Source: Negativibacillus massiliensis
GTDB lineage: Bacteria > Bacillota > Clostridia > Oscillospirales > Ruminococcaceae
DNA length: 64,000 nt
Assembly (NCBI RefSeq): GCF_900148495.1
Contig: NZ_FTRU01000007.1
Span: 124,001-188,000, forward strand
Reading direction: 5' to 3'
Shown here: positions 34,187 through 44,163 of the stretch, one piece after another
Layout: each line of letters begins with the position of its first letter
Position numbering within the stretch: position 1 is the first letter of the stretch
Translations under genes and position numbers: made by a program
The notes under the pieces: model-generated
Databases searched by the model: none
What the model saw: only the letters and a program-made list of their open reading frames with translations
Told to the model about the DNA's origin: nothing

Positions 34187-35998
34187 CTACTCGTCGAGCT
34201 TGAGAACAGCCATGAATGCTTCCTGTGGAACCTCAACAGAACCAAGCTGACGCATACGGCGTTTACCTTCCTTCTGTTTCTCCAGCAGTTTCTTCTTACG
34301 GGTGATGTCACCGCCGTAACATTTTGCAAGAACGTCTTTGCGGAACGCCTTAACCGTTTCACGGGCGATGATCTTGCCGCCGATAGCTGCCTGAATCGGT
34401 ACCTCAAACATCTGACGTGGGATGTTCTCCTTGAGCTTTTCTGCCATCTTGCGTGCGCGGGAATATGCGCGGTCAGCATGAACGATGAAGGAAAGAGCAT
34501 CGACAACATCGCCGCTAATCATGATGTCCAGCTTAACCAGCTTAGAGGTCTTGTAACCGGACAACTCGTAGTCAAACGAAGCATAACCTTTGGTGCGGGA
34601 TTTGAGTGCATCAAAGAAGTCATAGACAATCTCGTTGAGCGGCAGCTCGTAGTGGATCTCGACACGGTCAGTATCCAAATACTTGGTGTCCTTGTAAATG
34701 CCGCGGCGTTCCTGACACAGTTCCATGATGGTACCGATGTATGCGGAAGGGGAGAAGATGCTCGCCTTGACATACGGCTCCTCCGCAGACTCAATGTCGG
34801 ATGGGTCAGGGTAGTTTGTCGGGTTGTCGATCATCATGGTGGTGCCGTCGGTCATGTTCAGTTTATAGATAACGCTCGGTGCAGTGGTAATCAGGTCAAG
34901 GTTAAACTCACGTTCCAGACGCTCCTGAATGATCTCCATGTGCAGAAGTCCCAAAAATCCGCAGCGGAAACCAAAGCCCAGTGCTTTGGAGGTCTCCGGC
35001 TCGAAGGAAAGGGATGCGTCATTGAGCTGCAATTTTTCCAGAGCATCGCGCAGATCCGGATATTTTGCACCATCCGAAGGATAGATACCACAGAATACCA
35101 TCGGGTTTACCTGACGGTAACCGGCAAGCGGTTTTTCCGCAGGAGCGTCCACATGGGTAACAGTGTCGCCGACAACGGTATCGCGTACGCTCTTGATGCT
35201 GGCGGTGATGTAGCCTACCTCGCCAGCAGACAGTCCGCTGGTTGGAACCAGGTTGGTCGCGCCCATATAGCCGACTTCCACGATGTGGAACTGTGCGCCA
35301 GTCGCCATCATCAGGATGTCGTCGCCCGGTTTTACAGTACCTTCCATCACACGGATATAAACGATAACGCCCTTGTAGCTGTCATAGTAGGAGTCAAAAA
35401 TCAACGCCTGAAGCGGAGCATTCGGGTCGCCTTTTGGAGCAGGAATATCGGTTACGATGCGTTCCAGAACTTCCTCTACATTAAGACCGGTTTTAGCGGA
35501 AATGCGCGGAGCATCCAGTGCAGGGATACCGATGATGTCCTCGATCTCGTGGCAGACCATCTCTGGGTTTGCGCTTGGCAGGTCAATCTTGTTGACTACC
35601 GGAACAACCTCCAGGTCATGCTCGATGGCAAGATAGGTGTTTGCCAGAGTCTGTGCTTCAATACCCTGGGAAGCATCCACAACCAGCAGCGCACCTTCGC
35701 AGGCAGCCAGAGAACGGGATACCTCGTAGTTAAAGTCGACATGTCCAGGGGTGTCGATGAGGTTAAATTCATAGGTGTCCCCATCTTTTGCTTTGTATTC
35801 AACCTTAACGGCGCGGGCTTTGATGGTGATGCCGCGTTCCCGTTCCAGGTCCATGTTGTCCAGAAGCTGATCTTCCATTTCACGCAGGGAGATCGCCTGT
35901 GTCTTTTCCAAAATTCGGTCGGCAAGGGTCGACTTGCCGTGGTCAATGTGGGCAATGATGCAGAAATTTCGAATGTGGTCCTGCCGCTTGTCTGCCAT
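34187..35998 (-). CDS. lepA: Elongation factor 4 (LepA GTPase)
   Basis: A 603-residue translational GTPase that acts on the ribosome. The P-loop is AHIDHGKST near residue 16; DTPGHVDF and NKIDL complete the GTP site. The C-terminal LepA-specific domain ends with [23 protein letters not shown] 35998 has AAAGGTGAG upstream. Length is normal. It is the only gene of its transcript. Confidence 0.96.
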   Translation of the reverse strand: MADKRQDHIRNFCIIAHIDHGKSTLADRILEKTQAISLREMEDQLLDNMDLERERGITIKARAVKVEYKAKDGDTYEFNLIDTPGHVDFNYEVSRSLAACEGALLVVDASQGIEAQTLANTYLAIEHDLEVVPVVNKIDLPSANPEMVCHEIEDIIGIPALDAPRISAKTGLNVEEVLERIVTDIPAPKGDPNAPLQALIFDSYYDSYKGVIVYIRVMEGTVKPGDDILMMATGAQFHIVEVGYMGATNLVPTSGLSAGEVGYITASIKSVRDTVVGDTVTHVDAPAEKPLAGYRQVNPMVFCGIYPSDGAKYPDLRDALEKLQLNDASLSFEPETSKALGFGFRCGFLGLLHMEIIQERLEREFNLDLITTAPSVIYKLNMTDGTTMMIDNPTNYPDPSDIESAEEPYVKASIFSPSAYIGTIMELCQERRGIYKDTKYLDTDRVEIHYELPLNEIVYDFFDALKSRTKGYASFDYELSGYKTSKLVKLDIMISGDVVDALSFIVHADRAYSRARKMAEKLKENIPRQMFEVPIQAAIGGKIIARETVKAFRKDVLAKCYGGDITRKKKLLEKQKEGKRRMRQLGSVEVPQEAFMAVLKLDE

Positions 35999-36066
35999 GA
36001 AATCTCACCTTTCTATTATAAAAAAAGTTACTTACCAAAAAATCGGGAAATCCCGCATAACAACTT

Positions 36067-36095
36067 ATTATACCATAAATTCTGCATGTGAGAAA
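36067..36095 (-). promoter_or_regulatory. Extended -10 promoter of lepA
   Basis: On the minus strand TGG-TATAAT forms an extended -10. The -35 (TTTCTC at 17 bases) is weak. Confidence 0.5.
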
Positions 36096-36171
36096 AGGGG
36101 GGAAGAAGCCAAAAAAGTTGCTTTTCTTTTGAAAAATTGTATCACAGCTACCGCCCTCAGGGCAAGAGGAA

Positions 36172-36480
36172 TCAGAAAAGAGGCAGGCGCACGGGCTCGG
36201 TCCCAAACGGCAAAAATCCGACGAAGTATAAAAGCGCTGCAACACAGCTAAAAACCAGAATGGTAACGAGGATAGCAGCTCCTCTTGAAAGGTAGCGGCG
36301 GAGATTTTGCCAGAACAGGGAATAGAGCCAGCAGTTTGCTGCAAACAGCAGAATGGAAACAGGACTTTTGGAAAAGGAAAAGTCAGCACAGCCCAAAAGA
36401 TAGGTGATGGTGACAAATCCTGCTATATCACACAGACAGCTGAGGATAGTTCCAATCCAATTTGTTTTGGCAGTTTTCAT
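36172..36480 (-). CDS. Small membrane protein
   Basis: A 102-residue hydrophobic protein with about three membrane helices. ATG 36480 has an excellent AGGAGGG 8 bases upstream, which supports it as real. No family was recognised. It follows the glycosyltransferase gene on the same strand at a distance of about 80 bases and may be in its operon. Confidence 0.65.
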   Translation of the reverse strand: MKTAKTNWIGTILSCLCDIAGFVTITYLLGCADFSFSKSPVSILLFAANCWLYSLFWQNLRRYLSRGAAILVTILVFSCVAALLYFVGFLPFGTEPVRLPLF

Positions 36481-36558
36481 TTGAGAATCCCTCCTGACAG
36501 AAGTTTCTTTTATGATACCATAAAGTTTTCTGTACAGGCTAGATAGGACAGCAGATTT

Positions 36559-37392
36559 TTAAGAAAAGCTTTCCATATCGTGGAGAAATTCCTGATAGAA
36601 AATGCCGAGTTTTCCGTGATAACCTTCTTTCCAAGGCTTGTTTCTTCCATAGTAGTGCACAACGGCAGTGTGATTGCGGACCCAGTCGATTCCAAGTTTC
36701 TCTTCCTTTGGAAGGTGCAGATTTTTTAGCCGCAGATATTTTTCTCCAAGATTATAGATCAGGGGGTCCAAAAAGATGGTGCGGTCAGCGTACAGGGCAT
36801 TGAGAATGTCCTGATCCGGGAGCAGCAGAGAGGTTTTGTGTTCGTTGATAAAATCATAGATTTCCTGCGGGTGCTGCTCTTTTCGCAACAAGGAGAGATT
36901 GAGCATCATGACACCGGAATTGATATAGCGGGCTTCTTTGGAAAGATGGAGGCGGTGACGGTTAAAGTTCTTAAAAAAGGTGCTTTCGATGTGGGAGGAA
37001 GCGGCAAACAGATGATTTTGAAAGTCGATGGAATAAAGCCCGCGCAGATCGTTGAGGATAACAAGGTCCGGGTCAAGATAGAGGATGCGGTCCAGTTCTT
37101 GCGGCAGATACTGTGCAGCAAAGAGTCTGAAGTACATTTCCTTCGGGTAACGGTCGGAGATCGGCGCACCCAAAAGAAGTTTATCACAGACGCGGACGTC
37201 CACAAACTCGGTACGGGGGATGAGGGTGCGCAGAGAGGAAAAATCATCCTCGGTCAGACTGTTGTTTGCGACATAGACAGTAAAAACTGCGTCCGGATCG
37301 GACTGGGACAGCGAATAGAGCATGACACTTAAAACCTTGAGGTAGTTGCGGTCAAGGGTGACCAGAATGTTGTAGTGAAAAATGTTTGACAT
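36559..37392 (-). CDS. Glycosyltransferase family 8
   Basis: A 277-residue retaining glycosyltransferase that probably adds galactose or glucose to a surface glycan or lipid. The N-terminal NILVTLDRNYLKVLSVMLYSL, the metal-binding LYLDPDLVI (DxD), INSGVMMLNL and the C-terminal VVHYYGRNKPW are typical. ATG 37392 follows AGGAGAG. It may act with the LTA-synthase-like enzyme in cell envelope assembly, but this is inference. Confidence 0.88.
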   Translation of the reverse strand: MSNIFHYNILVTLDRNYLKVLSVMLYSLSQSDPDAVFTVYVANNSLTEDDFSSLRTLIPRTEFVDVRVCDKLLLGAPISDRYPKEMYFRLFAAQYLPQELDRILYLDPDLVILNDLRGLYSIDFQNHLFAASSHIESTFFKNFNRHRLHLSKEARYINSGVMMLNLSLLRKEQHPQEIYDFINEHKTSLLLPDQDILNALYADRTIFLDPLIYNLGEKYLRLKNLHLPKEEKLGIDWVRNHTAVVHYYGRNKPWKEGYHGKLGIFYQEFLHDMESFS

Positions 37393-37470
37393 AAAAACTC
37401 TCCTAGACGATAAGATAGTGATTTCCCGTGAATGCATTTCTGTGAAAAGCTGGGGAACAAAAGGGAAATA

Positions 37471-37499
37471 TATTTATTTAAGACAAAATATGCTATAAT
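37471..37499 (+). promoter_or_regulatory. Extended -10 promoter of the ABC exporter operon
   Basis: TGC-TATAAT (37491-37499) is a good extended -10. The -35 position holds only TATTTA. The start codon lies about 48 bases downstream. Confidence 0.6.
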
Positions 37500-37546
37500 C
37501 ATATCATGTCAGATTATTAAGATACAACGGAGGAAATGAGAATAGA

Positions 37547-39301
37547 ATGTTAAAGTTTGCAAAATATCTCAAAAGCTTTCAAAAAGAGGTTTTTCTTGGC
37601 CCTGTTTTTAAGCTGATCGAGGCAATTTTTGAGCTGATTGTTCCTTTGGTTATGGCAAGAATGATTGATGTGGGAATTGCAAATGGGGACAGGTTTTATG
37701 TGATCAAGATGGGCTGCGTGATGATTTTGCTGGGACTGGTTGGTCTTGGATGCGCGCTGATCTGTCAGTATTTTGCGGCAAAGGCAAGCCAGGGCTTCGG
37801 AACGGTTGTGCGCTCGGAAATGTTTGCGCATATCAACAGCCTTTCTCACGGGGAGATCGATCAGATCGGTACTCCTTCCCTGATTACCCGAATCACCAAC
37901 GATGTAAACCAGCTGCAGCTGGCAGTTGCCATGCTGATTCGACTGGTAGTGCGTGCACCGTTTCTGGTAATCGGCGCGACGGTGATGGCAGTTATCATTG
38001 ACTGGAAGCTGGCGTTGATCTTTTTCCTGGCAGCACCGCTGGTGGCTGTTGTTTTATATTTTATTATGAGCCGCTCGGTTCCTTATTACCGCATTATTCA
38101 GAGGAAGCTGGACCGTATCTCGCTGATTACCCGGGAAAATCTTTCGGGTGTCCGCGTTATCCGCGCTTTTTCCCGTCAGGAGCAGGAGAAGAGTCGATTT
38201 TCTGCTGCAAGCGACGATCAGATGGAGACCTCCATCCGGGTTGGAAAGATTTCTGCCCTATTAAATCCCCTGACTAGCACCATCATCAATCTGGCAATTG
38301 CTGCTGTGGTGTGGTTTGGAGGTGTCAGGGTAAATGCAGGCGGTATGACACAGGGCGAAGTGATTGCCTTTGTCAATTACTTAAACCAGATCCTTTTAGC
38401 GATGATTGTGGTGGCAAACCTGGTCGTGATTTTTACCAAAGCATCTGCTTCGGCTGCCAGAGTGAATGAGGTAATGGAACTGGCCCCTTCTATTGTAAAC
38501 CGTACGCTCAAAGAAGTGGAGCCCCCAAAACAGGATGTAAGCAAGATTTCATTTGAAGATGTGAGCTTTGTTTATCCGGATGCGGGAGACTATGCGATCC
38601 ATGACCTGTCACTGGAAGTCGGCAGAGGACAGACACTGGGTATTATTGGTGGTACCGGCTGTGGTAAATCGACCATGATAAACCTTATCCCTCGGTTTTA
38701 CGAAGTATCCAAGGGATGTGTTAAGGTAGATGGCACCGATGTGCGGGATTTTCCGGTGCGTCAGCTGCGAAAGAAAATCAGTATGGTGCCGCAAAAGGCG
38801 GTGCTGTTTTCTGGTACGCTCAGAAAGAACATGCAGTGGCGCGATGAAGATGCCAGTGATGAGGAGATATGGAAAGCACTGGAAGTGGCACAGGCAGCGG
38901 AATTTGTACGCAAACTGCCGGATGGACTGGACACGATGATTTTGCAGGGAGGCAAAAACCTTTCGGGTGGACAAAAGCAGCGTCTGACCATTGCCCGCGC
39001 GCTGGTGGGTTCTCCGGAAATTTTGATTTTAGATGACAGCGCAAGTGCTCTGGATTTTGCGACCGATGCCGCACTGCGCCAGTCGATTGCAGCACTTTCC
39101 AAAGAATCGGGCAATAACATGACCGTTATCTTGGTTTCGCAGCGCGCCAATACGGTTCGATATTCGGATAAAATTATTGTGCTGGATGACGGCAGGGCAG
39201 TTGGAATTGGAACACATGAACAGCTGCTTGCAGGCTGTGAGCAGTACAGAGAGATCTACTGGTCGCAGAATGAAGAAAATGAAAAAGGAGGTCAGGAATA
39301 A
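37547..39301 (+). CDS. Heterodimeric ABC exporter, degenerate-site subunit
   Basis: A 584-residue half-transporter with six membrane helices followed by an ATPase domain. Walker A is GGTGCGKS and the signature is LSGGQKQR. The Walker B reads LILDDSAS, so the catalytic Glu is replaced by Asp. This is the pattern of the degenerate site in heterodimeric multidrug exporters such as TM287/288 or BmrCD. It overlaps the partner gene by one base (TAATG). Confidence 0.9.
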   Translation: MLKFAKYLKSFQKEVFLGPVFKLIEAIFELIVPLVMARMIDVGIANGDRFYVIKMGCVMILLGLVGLGCALICQYFAAKASQGFGTVVRSEMFAHINSLSHGEIDQIGTPSLITRITNDVNQLQLAVAMLIRLVVRAPFLVIGATVMAVIIDWKLALIFFLAAPLVAVVLYFIMSRSVPYYRIIQRKLDRISLITRENLSGVRVIRAFSRQEQEKSRFSAASDDQMETSIRVGKISALLNPLTSTIINLAIAAVVWFGGVRVNAGGMTQGEVIAFVNYLNQILLAMIVVANLVVIFTKASASAARVNEVMELAPSIVNRTLKEVEPPKQDVSKISFEDVSFVYPDAGDYAIHDLSLEVGRGQTLGIIGGTGCGKSTMINLIPRFYEVSKGCVKVDGTDVRDFPVRQLRKKISMVPQKAVLFSGTLRKNMQWRDEDASDEEIWKALEVAQAAEFVRKLPDGLDTMILQGGKNLSGGQKQRLTIARALVGSPEILILDDSASALDFATDAALRQSIAALSKESGNNMTVILVSQRANTVRYSDKIIVLDDGRAVGIGTHEQLLAGCEQYREIYWSQNEENEKGGQE

Positions 39302-41052
39302 TGGATATGGAAAAAAGAACCGATCTTTTCAAGAGAATCCTGACCTTTGCAAAACCGTATTGGCTGTATTTAGCTGGTGCGGTGGTCAGTGCACTACTGA
39401 GTGTATCAATGGTGCTGTATGCTCCGATTCTGATTGGACAGGGCATCGACCAGATTGTTGCACCGGGAAAGGTTGCATTTGATCAGCTGCTCCCGATTTT
39501 GGGAGAACTGATTGCCGTTGCACTGCTGGGAGCGTTGTTTCAGTGGTTGATGACGCTGTGCACCAATATGGTAACCTATAAGACAGTGCGTGACCTGCGT
39601 GTTTGTGTTTTTAATAAGCTGGAAGAAATTCCGCTGAGCAAGATAGACAGCCGCTCTCATGGAGATATCATCAGCCGAATCATCAATGATATTGACTCGA
39701 TTTCGGACGGACTGCTTCAGGGATTTTCTCAGTTGTTTACCGGAATCATCACGATTGTGATTACGCTGGGATATATGCTTGCTATTAATTTTAAGGTAGG
39801 GCTGGTTGTGGTCGTCATCACACCGCTTTCGCTGTTTGTGGCATCCTTTATTGCAAAACATTCCTTTTCGATGTTCCGCAGGCAGAGCGCCATCAAGGGA
39901 CAGCTCAGCGGCTGTATTGAGGAGCTGGTTGGGAACCAGAAGGTGGTTAAGGCGTTTTGCTATGAGGAGCGCGCACAAAAGGAATTTGACCGCATCAACC
40001 ACGAGCTGTACGATGCAGGTGTCAAGGCACAGTTTTATTCCTCGCTGACTAATCCCTGCACGCGATTTGTCAACAGCGTGGTGTACGCGGCGGTTGCTCT
40101 GGTGGGAGCGCTCTCCTGCATTGGCGGCGGATTTACCGTCGGTGCATTATCCAGCTTTTTGACCTACGCAAACCAGTACACCAAGCCATTTAACGAGATT
40201 TCGGGGGTTGTTACCGAACTTCAGACCGCTCTTGCCAGCGCAAAGAGGGTGTTTGCGGTGATGGATGAGCCGGCAGAAACACCGGATGACCCGGATGCTG
40301 CACATCCTTCCCGTGCAGAAGGCAGAGTGGAGATTGACCACGTTTCGTTTTCTTATCATAAGGAGCATCCGTTGATTCAGGATTTTAACCTTAAGGTGCA
40401 GCCGGGACAGAGAATCGCACTGGTCGGTCCAACCGGCTGCGGAAAGACCACCATGATCAACCTCCTGATGCGCTTTTATGATACCGATGAGGGGGAAATC
40501 CGGGTGGATGGCGTTCCTTCCCAGAAGATTGCGCGGGATGCACTGCGCTCCCTGTACGGCATGGTGCTTCAAGATACTTGGATGTTCAAAGGCTCGGTTC
40601 GGGATAATATTGCCTACGGAAAACCGGATGCAACTGATGAAGAGGTAGTTGCAGCGGCAAAGGCCGCCTTTGCACACAGCTTTATCATGCGTCTGCCGCA
40701 GGGATATGACACCATCCTTTCGGAGGACGGGGGAAATATCTCACAGGGTCAAAAACAGCTTTTGTGCATTGCCCGCGCCATGCTGACCAAGCCTTCTATC
40801 CTGATTCTGGATGAGGCAACCTCCAGCATCGATACTCGAACAGAAGTAAAGATTCAAAAGGCATTTGCCGAGATGATGAAGGGACACACCAGCTTTGTGG
40901 TGGCGCACCGTCTTTCCACCATCCGCGAGGCAGACTGTATTCTGGTGATGCGTGACGGGAAGGTAATTGAACAGGGTACCCATACAGAATTGCTTGAGAA
41001 AAACGGATTTTATCATGAGCTGTATTACAGCCAGTTTGTTCGGACAGAATAA
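39301..41052 (+). CDS. Heterodimeric ABC exporter, catalytic subunit
   Basis: A 583-residue partner of the preceding half-transporter. It has six N-terminal helices and an ATPase with Walker A GPTGCGKT and the complete Walker B ILDEATSS. The signature is ISQGQKQ, a variant typical of this subunit type. Together they would pump drugs, lipids or peptides outward. AGGAGG before its ATG lies inside the end of the first gene. Confidence 0.9.
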   Translation: MDMEKRTDLFKRILTFAKPYWLYLAGAVVSALLSVSMVLYAPILIGQGIDQIVAPGKVAFDQLLPILGELIAVALLGALFQWLMTLCTNMVTYKTVRDLRVCVFNKLEEIPLSKIDSRSHGDIISRIINDIDSISDGLLQGFSQLFTGIITIVITLGYMLAINFKVGLVVVVITPLSLFVASFIAKHSFSMFRRQSAIKGQLSGCIEELVGNQKVVKAFCYEERAQKEFDRINHELYDAGVKAQFYSSLTNPCTRFVNSVVYAAVALVGALSCIGGGFTVGALSSFLTYANQYTKPFNEISGVVTELQTALASAKRVFAVMDEPAETPDDPDAAHPSRAEGRVEIDHVSFSYHKEHPLIQDFNLKVQPGQRIALVGPTGCGKTTMINLLMRFYDTDEGEIRVDGVPSQKIARDALRSLYGMVLQDTWMFKGSVRDNIAYGKPDATDEEVVAAAKAAFAHSFIMRLPQGYDTILSEDGGNISQGQKQLLCIARAMLTKPSILILDEATSSIDTRTEVKIQKAFAEMMKGHTSFVVAHRLSTIREADCILVMRDGKVIEQGTHTELLEKNGFYHELYYSQFVRTE

Positions 41053-41059
41053 AGATAAT

Positions 41060-41092
41060 TAAAAAACGCTCCCATCTTGGGAGCGTTTTTTG
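41060..41092 (+). terminator. Terminator of the ABC exporter operon
   Basis: AAAAAACGCTCCCA pairs with TGGGAGCGTTTTTT. Confidence 0.92.
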
Positions 41093-41119
41093 CTGATATC
41101 CTTTTTGTATTGTTTTTGT

Positions 41120-41405
41120 TGAAGATGTTTCACTCGCTGCAACGAGCGACCAAAGGCAAAGCCTTTGAAAACCGCGAGCTTTTTGTAGAAAAGCAAGTTG
41201 AAAACAAATGTTCAACTACCGAAACTTCATTTTTTTACCCAACTACCCGTCTTTGCGCTATAGGCGAATGGGTAATGTTTTACTCTTTGCTCAAAGCTGG
41301 CTTTGCATTCATTGCCCCCAAGAATATCGTTTCACTCCATTCTCTGAAAGATTGCGGCGAAGCCGAACAGGGTCCAGGCTCAGCCTGGGATTTGTTTTTA
41401 CTTTA
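41120..41405. repeat. Intergenic multi-hairpin repeat, copy D
   Basis: Hairpins include CTCG-N6-CGAG (41133-41146), CAAAGGC-aaa-GCCTTTG (41151-41167), GCTTTT-N5-AAAAGC (41178-41194), GTTGAA-N8-TTCAAC (41197-41216) and CCAGGC-N3-GCCTGG (41374-41388). The first three have the same order and spacing as in copy C with different stem sequences. No coding frame is supported. Confidence 0.78.
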
Positions 41406-41418
41406 ACAAACTAAATTC

Positions 41419-41447
41419 TTGTACTGAGGCCGAAAGTATGGTATAGT
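41419..41447 (+). promoter_or_regulatory. SigA promoter of ppaC
   Basis: TTGTAC and TATAGT are separated by 17 bases, about 70 bases before the start codon. Confidence 0.7.
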
Positions 41448-41517
41448 TTTTGCAGATGAAAGCAGTATTTAACCGACATAAAATAGAAATGTAAGAAAAA
41501 CGAGAGGAGAAAAGACA

Positions 41518-43167
41518 GTGAATCAGGAAAAGGAAATCATCGTCATCGGACATAAAAATCCTGATACCGATTCCATCTGTTCCGCAATTGCCTACGCAAA
41601 CTTAAAACGAAAGATGACCGGCAAGACCTATACTCCAAAACGTGCGGGCGAAGTGAGCAAGGAAACTGCTTTTGCTCTGTCCTATTTTGGAGTGGACTGT
41701 CCACAGTACCTTTCCAATGTCCGTACCCGTGTTTCGGATATGGAAATCAAGGAAGTTCCGGGTGTGGACCGCAAAATTTCCATCAAGCAGGCGTACAGCA
41801 CCATGAAGGAAAACGAAGCCAGCACCCTGTGTATCACCAATCAGGAGGGTGTGCTGGAAGGTATCATCACCATTTCCAACATCGCAGCATCCGATATGGA
41901 TGTGTACGACAACCGAATCGTATCCAAAGCAAAGACTCCGTATGAAAATATCGTCAAGGTGCTGGAAGCAAAGGTAATCTGCGGAGATGTCAGCGGTACT
42001 TTTGACAAAGGACGCGTTACCATCGCGGCAAATACACCGGAGCGAATGGTGGACTATGTGGCAGAGCACGACATGGTTATCATTGGAAACCGATTTGAGT
42101 CGCAGTTTTTCTCGATTGAGATCGGAGCATCCTGCATTATTCTGTGCACCAATGCAGAACCAAACGAGACCATCATCGAGCGGGCAAAAAATAAGGGATG
42201 CATCATTCTATCCAGCCCATATGATTCCTATACAGTAGCAAGACTGATTAACCAGAGCATGCCGGTTGATTTCTTTATGACCCAGCACGGTATCTTGTCC
42301 TTCTCGATGGATGATTATACCGACGATGTCAAGGAAGTTATGGCAAAGGAACGTCACCGTTATTTCCCAGTTCTGGGCGAAAACAACCACTATATCGGTC
42401 AGCTGTCCAAGCGTTCCTTCCTTGCAACCGAGAAAAAACAGGTCATCTTAGTCGACCATAACGAGAAGAATCAGGCTGTGGACGGGGTAGAGTGTGCAGA
42501 TATTCTGGAAATCATTGACCATCACCGTCTGGGAGGACTGGAGAGCATCAATCCGGTTTATTTCCGCAACCAGCCGCTTGGCTGCACTGCAACCATCATC
42601 TACCAGATGTATTGCGAAAACGGCATTGAGATTGAACAGAGCATCGCAGGACTGCTCTGCTCGGCAATTTTGTCCGATACCCTGATGTTCCGTTCTCCAA
42701 CCTGTACCGAAGTGGACCGTGCAGCAGCGCAGGAGCTTGCAAAGATCGCAAAGATCGACATTCCGACCTACGCACAGCAGATGTTTGAGGCAGGAAGCGA
42801 CCTGTCCTCTCGTTCCACCGAGGAGATCTTCTATCAGGACTACAAGACCTTCTGCACCGCAGGGGCAAACTTTGGTGTGGGACAGATCACTTCGGTGAGC
42901 GAAGCAGGTCTGCGCGCGCAGATTCCGGCATTGCAGCAGCTGATGAAGGAAAAGACCGAAAAAGATCCTTCCACCATGCTCTTCTTCCTGCTGACCAACA
43001 TCATCGAGGAAAACAGCATCGTTTTGTGTAGCGGAGCAAAAGCAGAGGAGATCCTTAAGCAATCCAATCACATTGAGGAAATCCCAAGCGATGGGTTGTT
43101 GGTTCCAGGTATGGTATCGCGCAAAAAGCAGTTTTTGCCATCCATCATTGCAACCTTGCAGCAGTAA
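41518..43167 (+). CDS. ppaC: Mn-dependent inorganic pyrophosphatase, CBS/DRTGG type
   Basis: A 549-residue family II pyrophosphatase that hydrolyses pyrophosphate in the cytoplasm. The DHH-type metal motifs are GHKNPDTDS near the N-terminus, VDHNE and DHHRLGG. Between the first and second parts lie a CBS pair and a DRTGG domain (residues about 75-300), which bind adenine nucleotides and regulate the enzyme in clostridia. GTG 41518 has AGAGGAG about 8 bases upstream. Confidence 0.93.
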   Translation: MNQEKEIIVIGHKNPDTDSICSAIAYANLKRKMTGKTYTPKRAGEVSKETAFALSYFGVDCPQYLSNVRTRVSDMEIKEVPGVDRKISIKQAYSTMKENEASTLCITNQEGVLEGIITISNIAASDMDVYDNRIVSKAKTPYENIVKVLEAKVICGDVSGTFDKGRVTIAANTPERMVDYVAEHDMVIIGNRFESQFFSIEIGASCIILCTNAEPNETIIERAKNKGCIILSSPYDSYTVARLINQSMPVDFFMTQHGILSFSMDDYTDDVKEVMAKERHRYFPVLGENNHYIGQLSKRSFLATEKKQVILVDHNEKNQAVDGVECADILEIIDHHRLGGLESINPVYFRNQPLGCTATIIYQMYCENGIEIEQSIAGLLCSAILSDTLMFRSPTCTEVDRAAAQELAKIAKIDIPTYAQQMFEAGSDLSSRSTEEIFYQDYKTFCTAGANFGVGQITSVSEAGLRAQIPALQQLMKEKTEKDPSTMLFFLLTNIIEENSIVLCSGAKAEEILKQSNHIEEIPSDGLLVPGMVSRKKQFLPSIIATLQQ

Positions 43168-43196
43168 TGCATAACTGAACTAATTTTATAAAAAGA

Positions 43197-43230
43197 AGCG
43201 GCAGCAGGATTCCCTGTTGCCGCTTTGTAA
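43197..43230. terminator. Bidirectional terminator (ppaC / membrane gene)
   Basis: AAGCGGCAGCAGG and CCTGTTGCCGCTT pair around a short loop. The stem resembles the attenuator hairpin at 44103. Confidence 0.75.
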
Positions 43231-43245
43231 TTTTGGGGGATAGAG

Positions 43246-43707
43246 TTAGAGAGTGGAATCAGAAAGGCTTTCCTTTCGACTTTTTCGGCTGGAAAGGCAG
43301 ACAAACAAAAGTAGTCCCAAGACAGAAAATAGTGCAATGTATTTGGTATAGATTCCTCTGATTGAGTAATGCAGATGCTCTGCGATATCAAACGGCAGAA
43401 AGGCAGTAAAAACATGAACCGTTAACAGGACGGCGATTGCCAGATATACAATAAGGAAGCCAAGATTCAGGATGAGAAGAACCTTTTCCATGGTCGGAGA
43501 CATAAAAATGAGGCTTCTATGCAAGAGCAACTGTCCCAACAGATATCCGCCGAAGAAATAGGCAGCAGGAAAGAAATAATACCAGTAAAAACCAACCCGG
43601 TAATAGGTGTAAGTTGCGCGTGTTTCCTCCTGCGCCTGCCCGTATCCCAACAGAACAACTAGGTCAATCACAAACAGAATCAGGAAAAGTCGGTTTATTT
43701 TTTTCAT
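43246..43707 (-). CDS. Four-helix membrane protein of unknown function
   Basis: A 153-residue protein with four predicted membrane helices and a basic C-terminus (SSRKSRKESLSD). No known domain was recognised. ATG 43707 has AGAGGGA upstream. It stands alone between convergent ppaC and the divergent ABC-F leader. Confidence 0.65.
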   Translation of the reverse strand: MKKINRLFLILFVIDLVVLLGYGQAQEETRATYTYYRVGFYWYYFFPAAYFFGGYLLGQLLLHRSLIFMSPTMEKVLLILNLGFLIVYLAIAVLLTVHVFTAFLPFDIAEHLHYSIRGIYTKYIALFSVLGLLLFVCLSSRKSRKESLSDSTL

Positions 43708-43814
43708 GTTATCCCTCTTTTCGTCAAAAGCTTCCCGATAAGTTTAGTTTAGCATATCAGGAGAAAATTGTCGATTTCCTTCAGGAAGAGAACAGGTGGA
43801 TTTTGCAGCAGCAC

Positions 43815-43843
43815 TTGACAGAACAAAGCTGAATTGCTATACT
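43815..43843 (+). promoter_or_regulatory. Strong SigA promoter of the ABC-F gene
   Basis: TTGACA and TATACT are 17 bases apart, with an extended TGC before the -10. The predicted leader is about 310 bases. Confidence 0.85.
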
Positions 43844-43880
43844 GGCAAAGGATTTTAATTTTAAGATTTGAGGTGAAAAT

Positions 43881-43901
43881 ATGCGCAAATTTTCCTGCTA
43901 A
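43881..43901 (+). CDS. Leader peptide MRKFSC (attenuator uORF)
   Basis: A six-codon open frame with ATG and an AGGTGA site directly upstream. Codons 4-6 contain TTTCCTGCT, which can pair with AGCAGGAAA at 43984-43992. This is the expected layout of a short sensing peptide in antibiotic-controlled leaders. Confidence 0.65.
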   Translation: MRKFSC

Positions 43902-43982
43902 TCAAGTAAGGGTAAAATGCAGATTACGAAAAGGCGGACAGAGATTCTTTAAAATTTCTGTGCCCAAATTGCGTTTGCCCGC

Positions 43983-44137
43983 CAGCAGGAAACAAAGCTT
44001 GTGCATATTTTCAGAATATAGAAAAAGGTGTCGGGATTTTATGTTCACAGACGGATGTTCTGCGGGATAAGATTTCTGTTTGACCTTTTGTTCCCTTCTG
44101 AAAAAGCGGCAGCAGGATTTCCTGCTGCCATTTTTGT
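43983..44137 (+). promoter_or_regulatory. Transcription attenuator of the ABC-F gene
   Basis: A terminator hairpin (GGCAGCAGG pairing with CCTGCTGCC at 44108-44129, then T5) lies 13 bases before the ABC-F ribosome binding site. Upstream, CAGCAGGAAA at 43983-43992 is the exact complement of TTTCCTGCTG (44118-44127) in the terminator's 3' arm. The same element is complementary to TTTCCTGCT inside the leader peptide codons. Three mutually exclusive pairings are therefore possible, as in known ribosome-mediated attenuators. Confidence 0.75.
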
Positions 44138-44163
44138 TGCCTGAGTTTTGGGAGGGAAACGCC

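Noticed and set aside
34106-36091. A 661-codon frame antisense to lepA
   Set aside because: It mirrors the lepA coding frame, has no ribosome site or family motif, and lepA is unmistakable on the other strand.
43834-44070. A 78-codon frame in the ABC-F leader
   Set aside because: It begins inside the -10 element and runs through the attenuator structure without a ribosome site.
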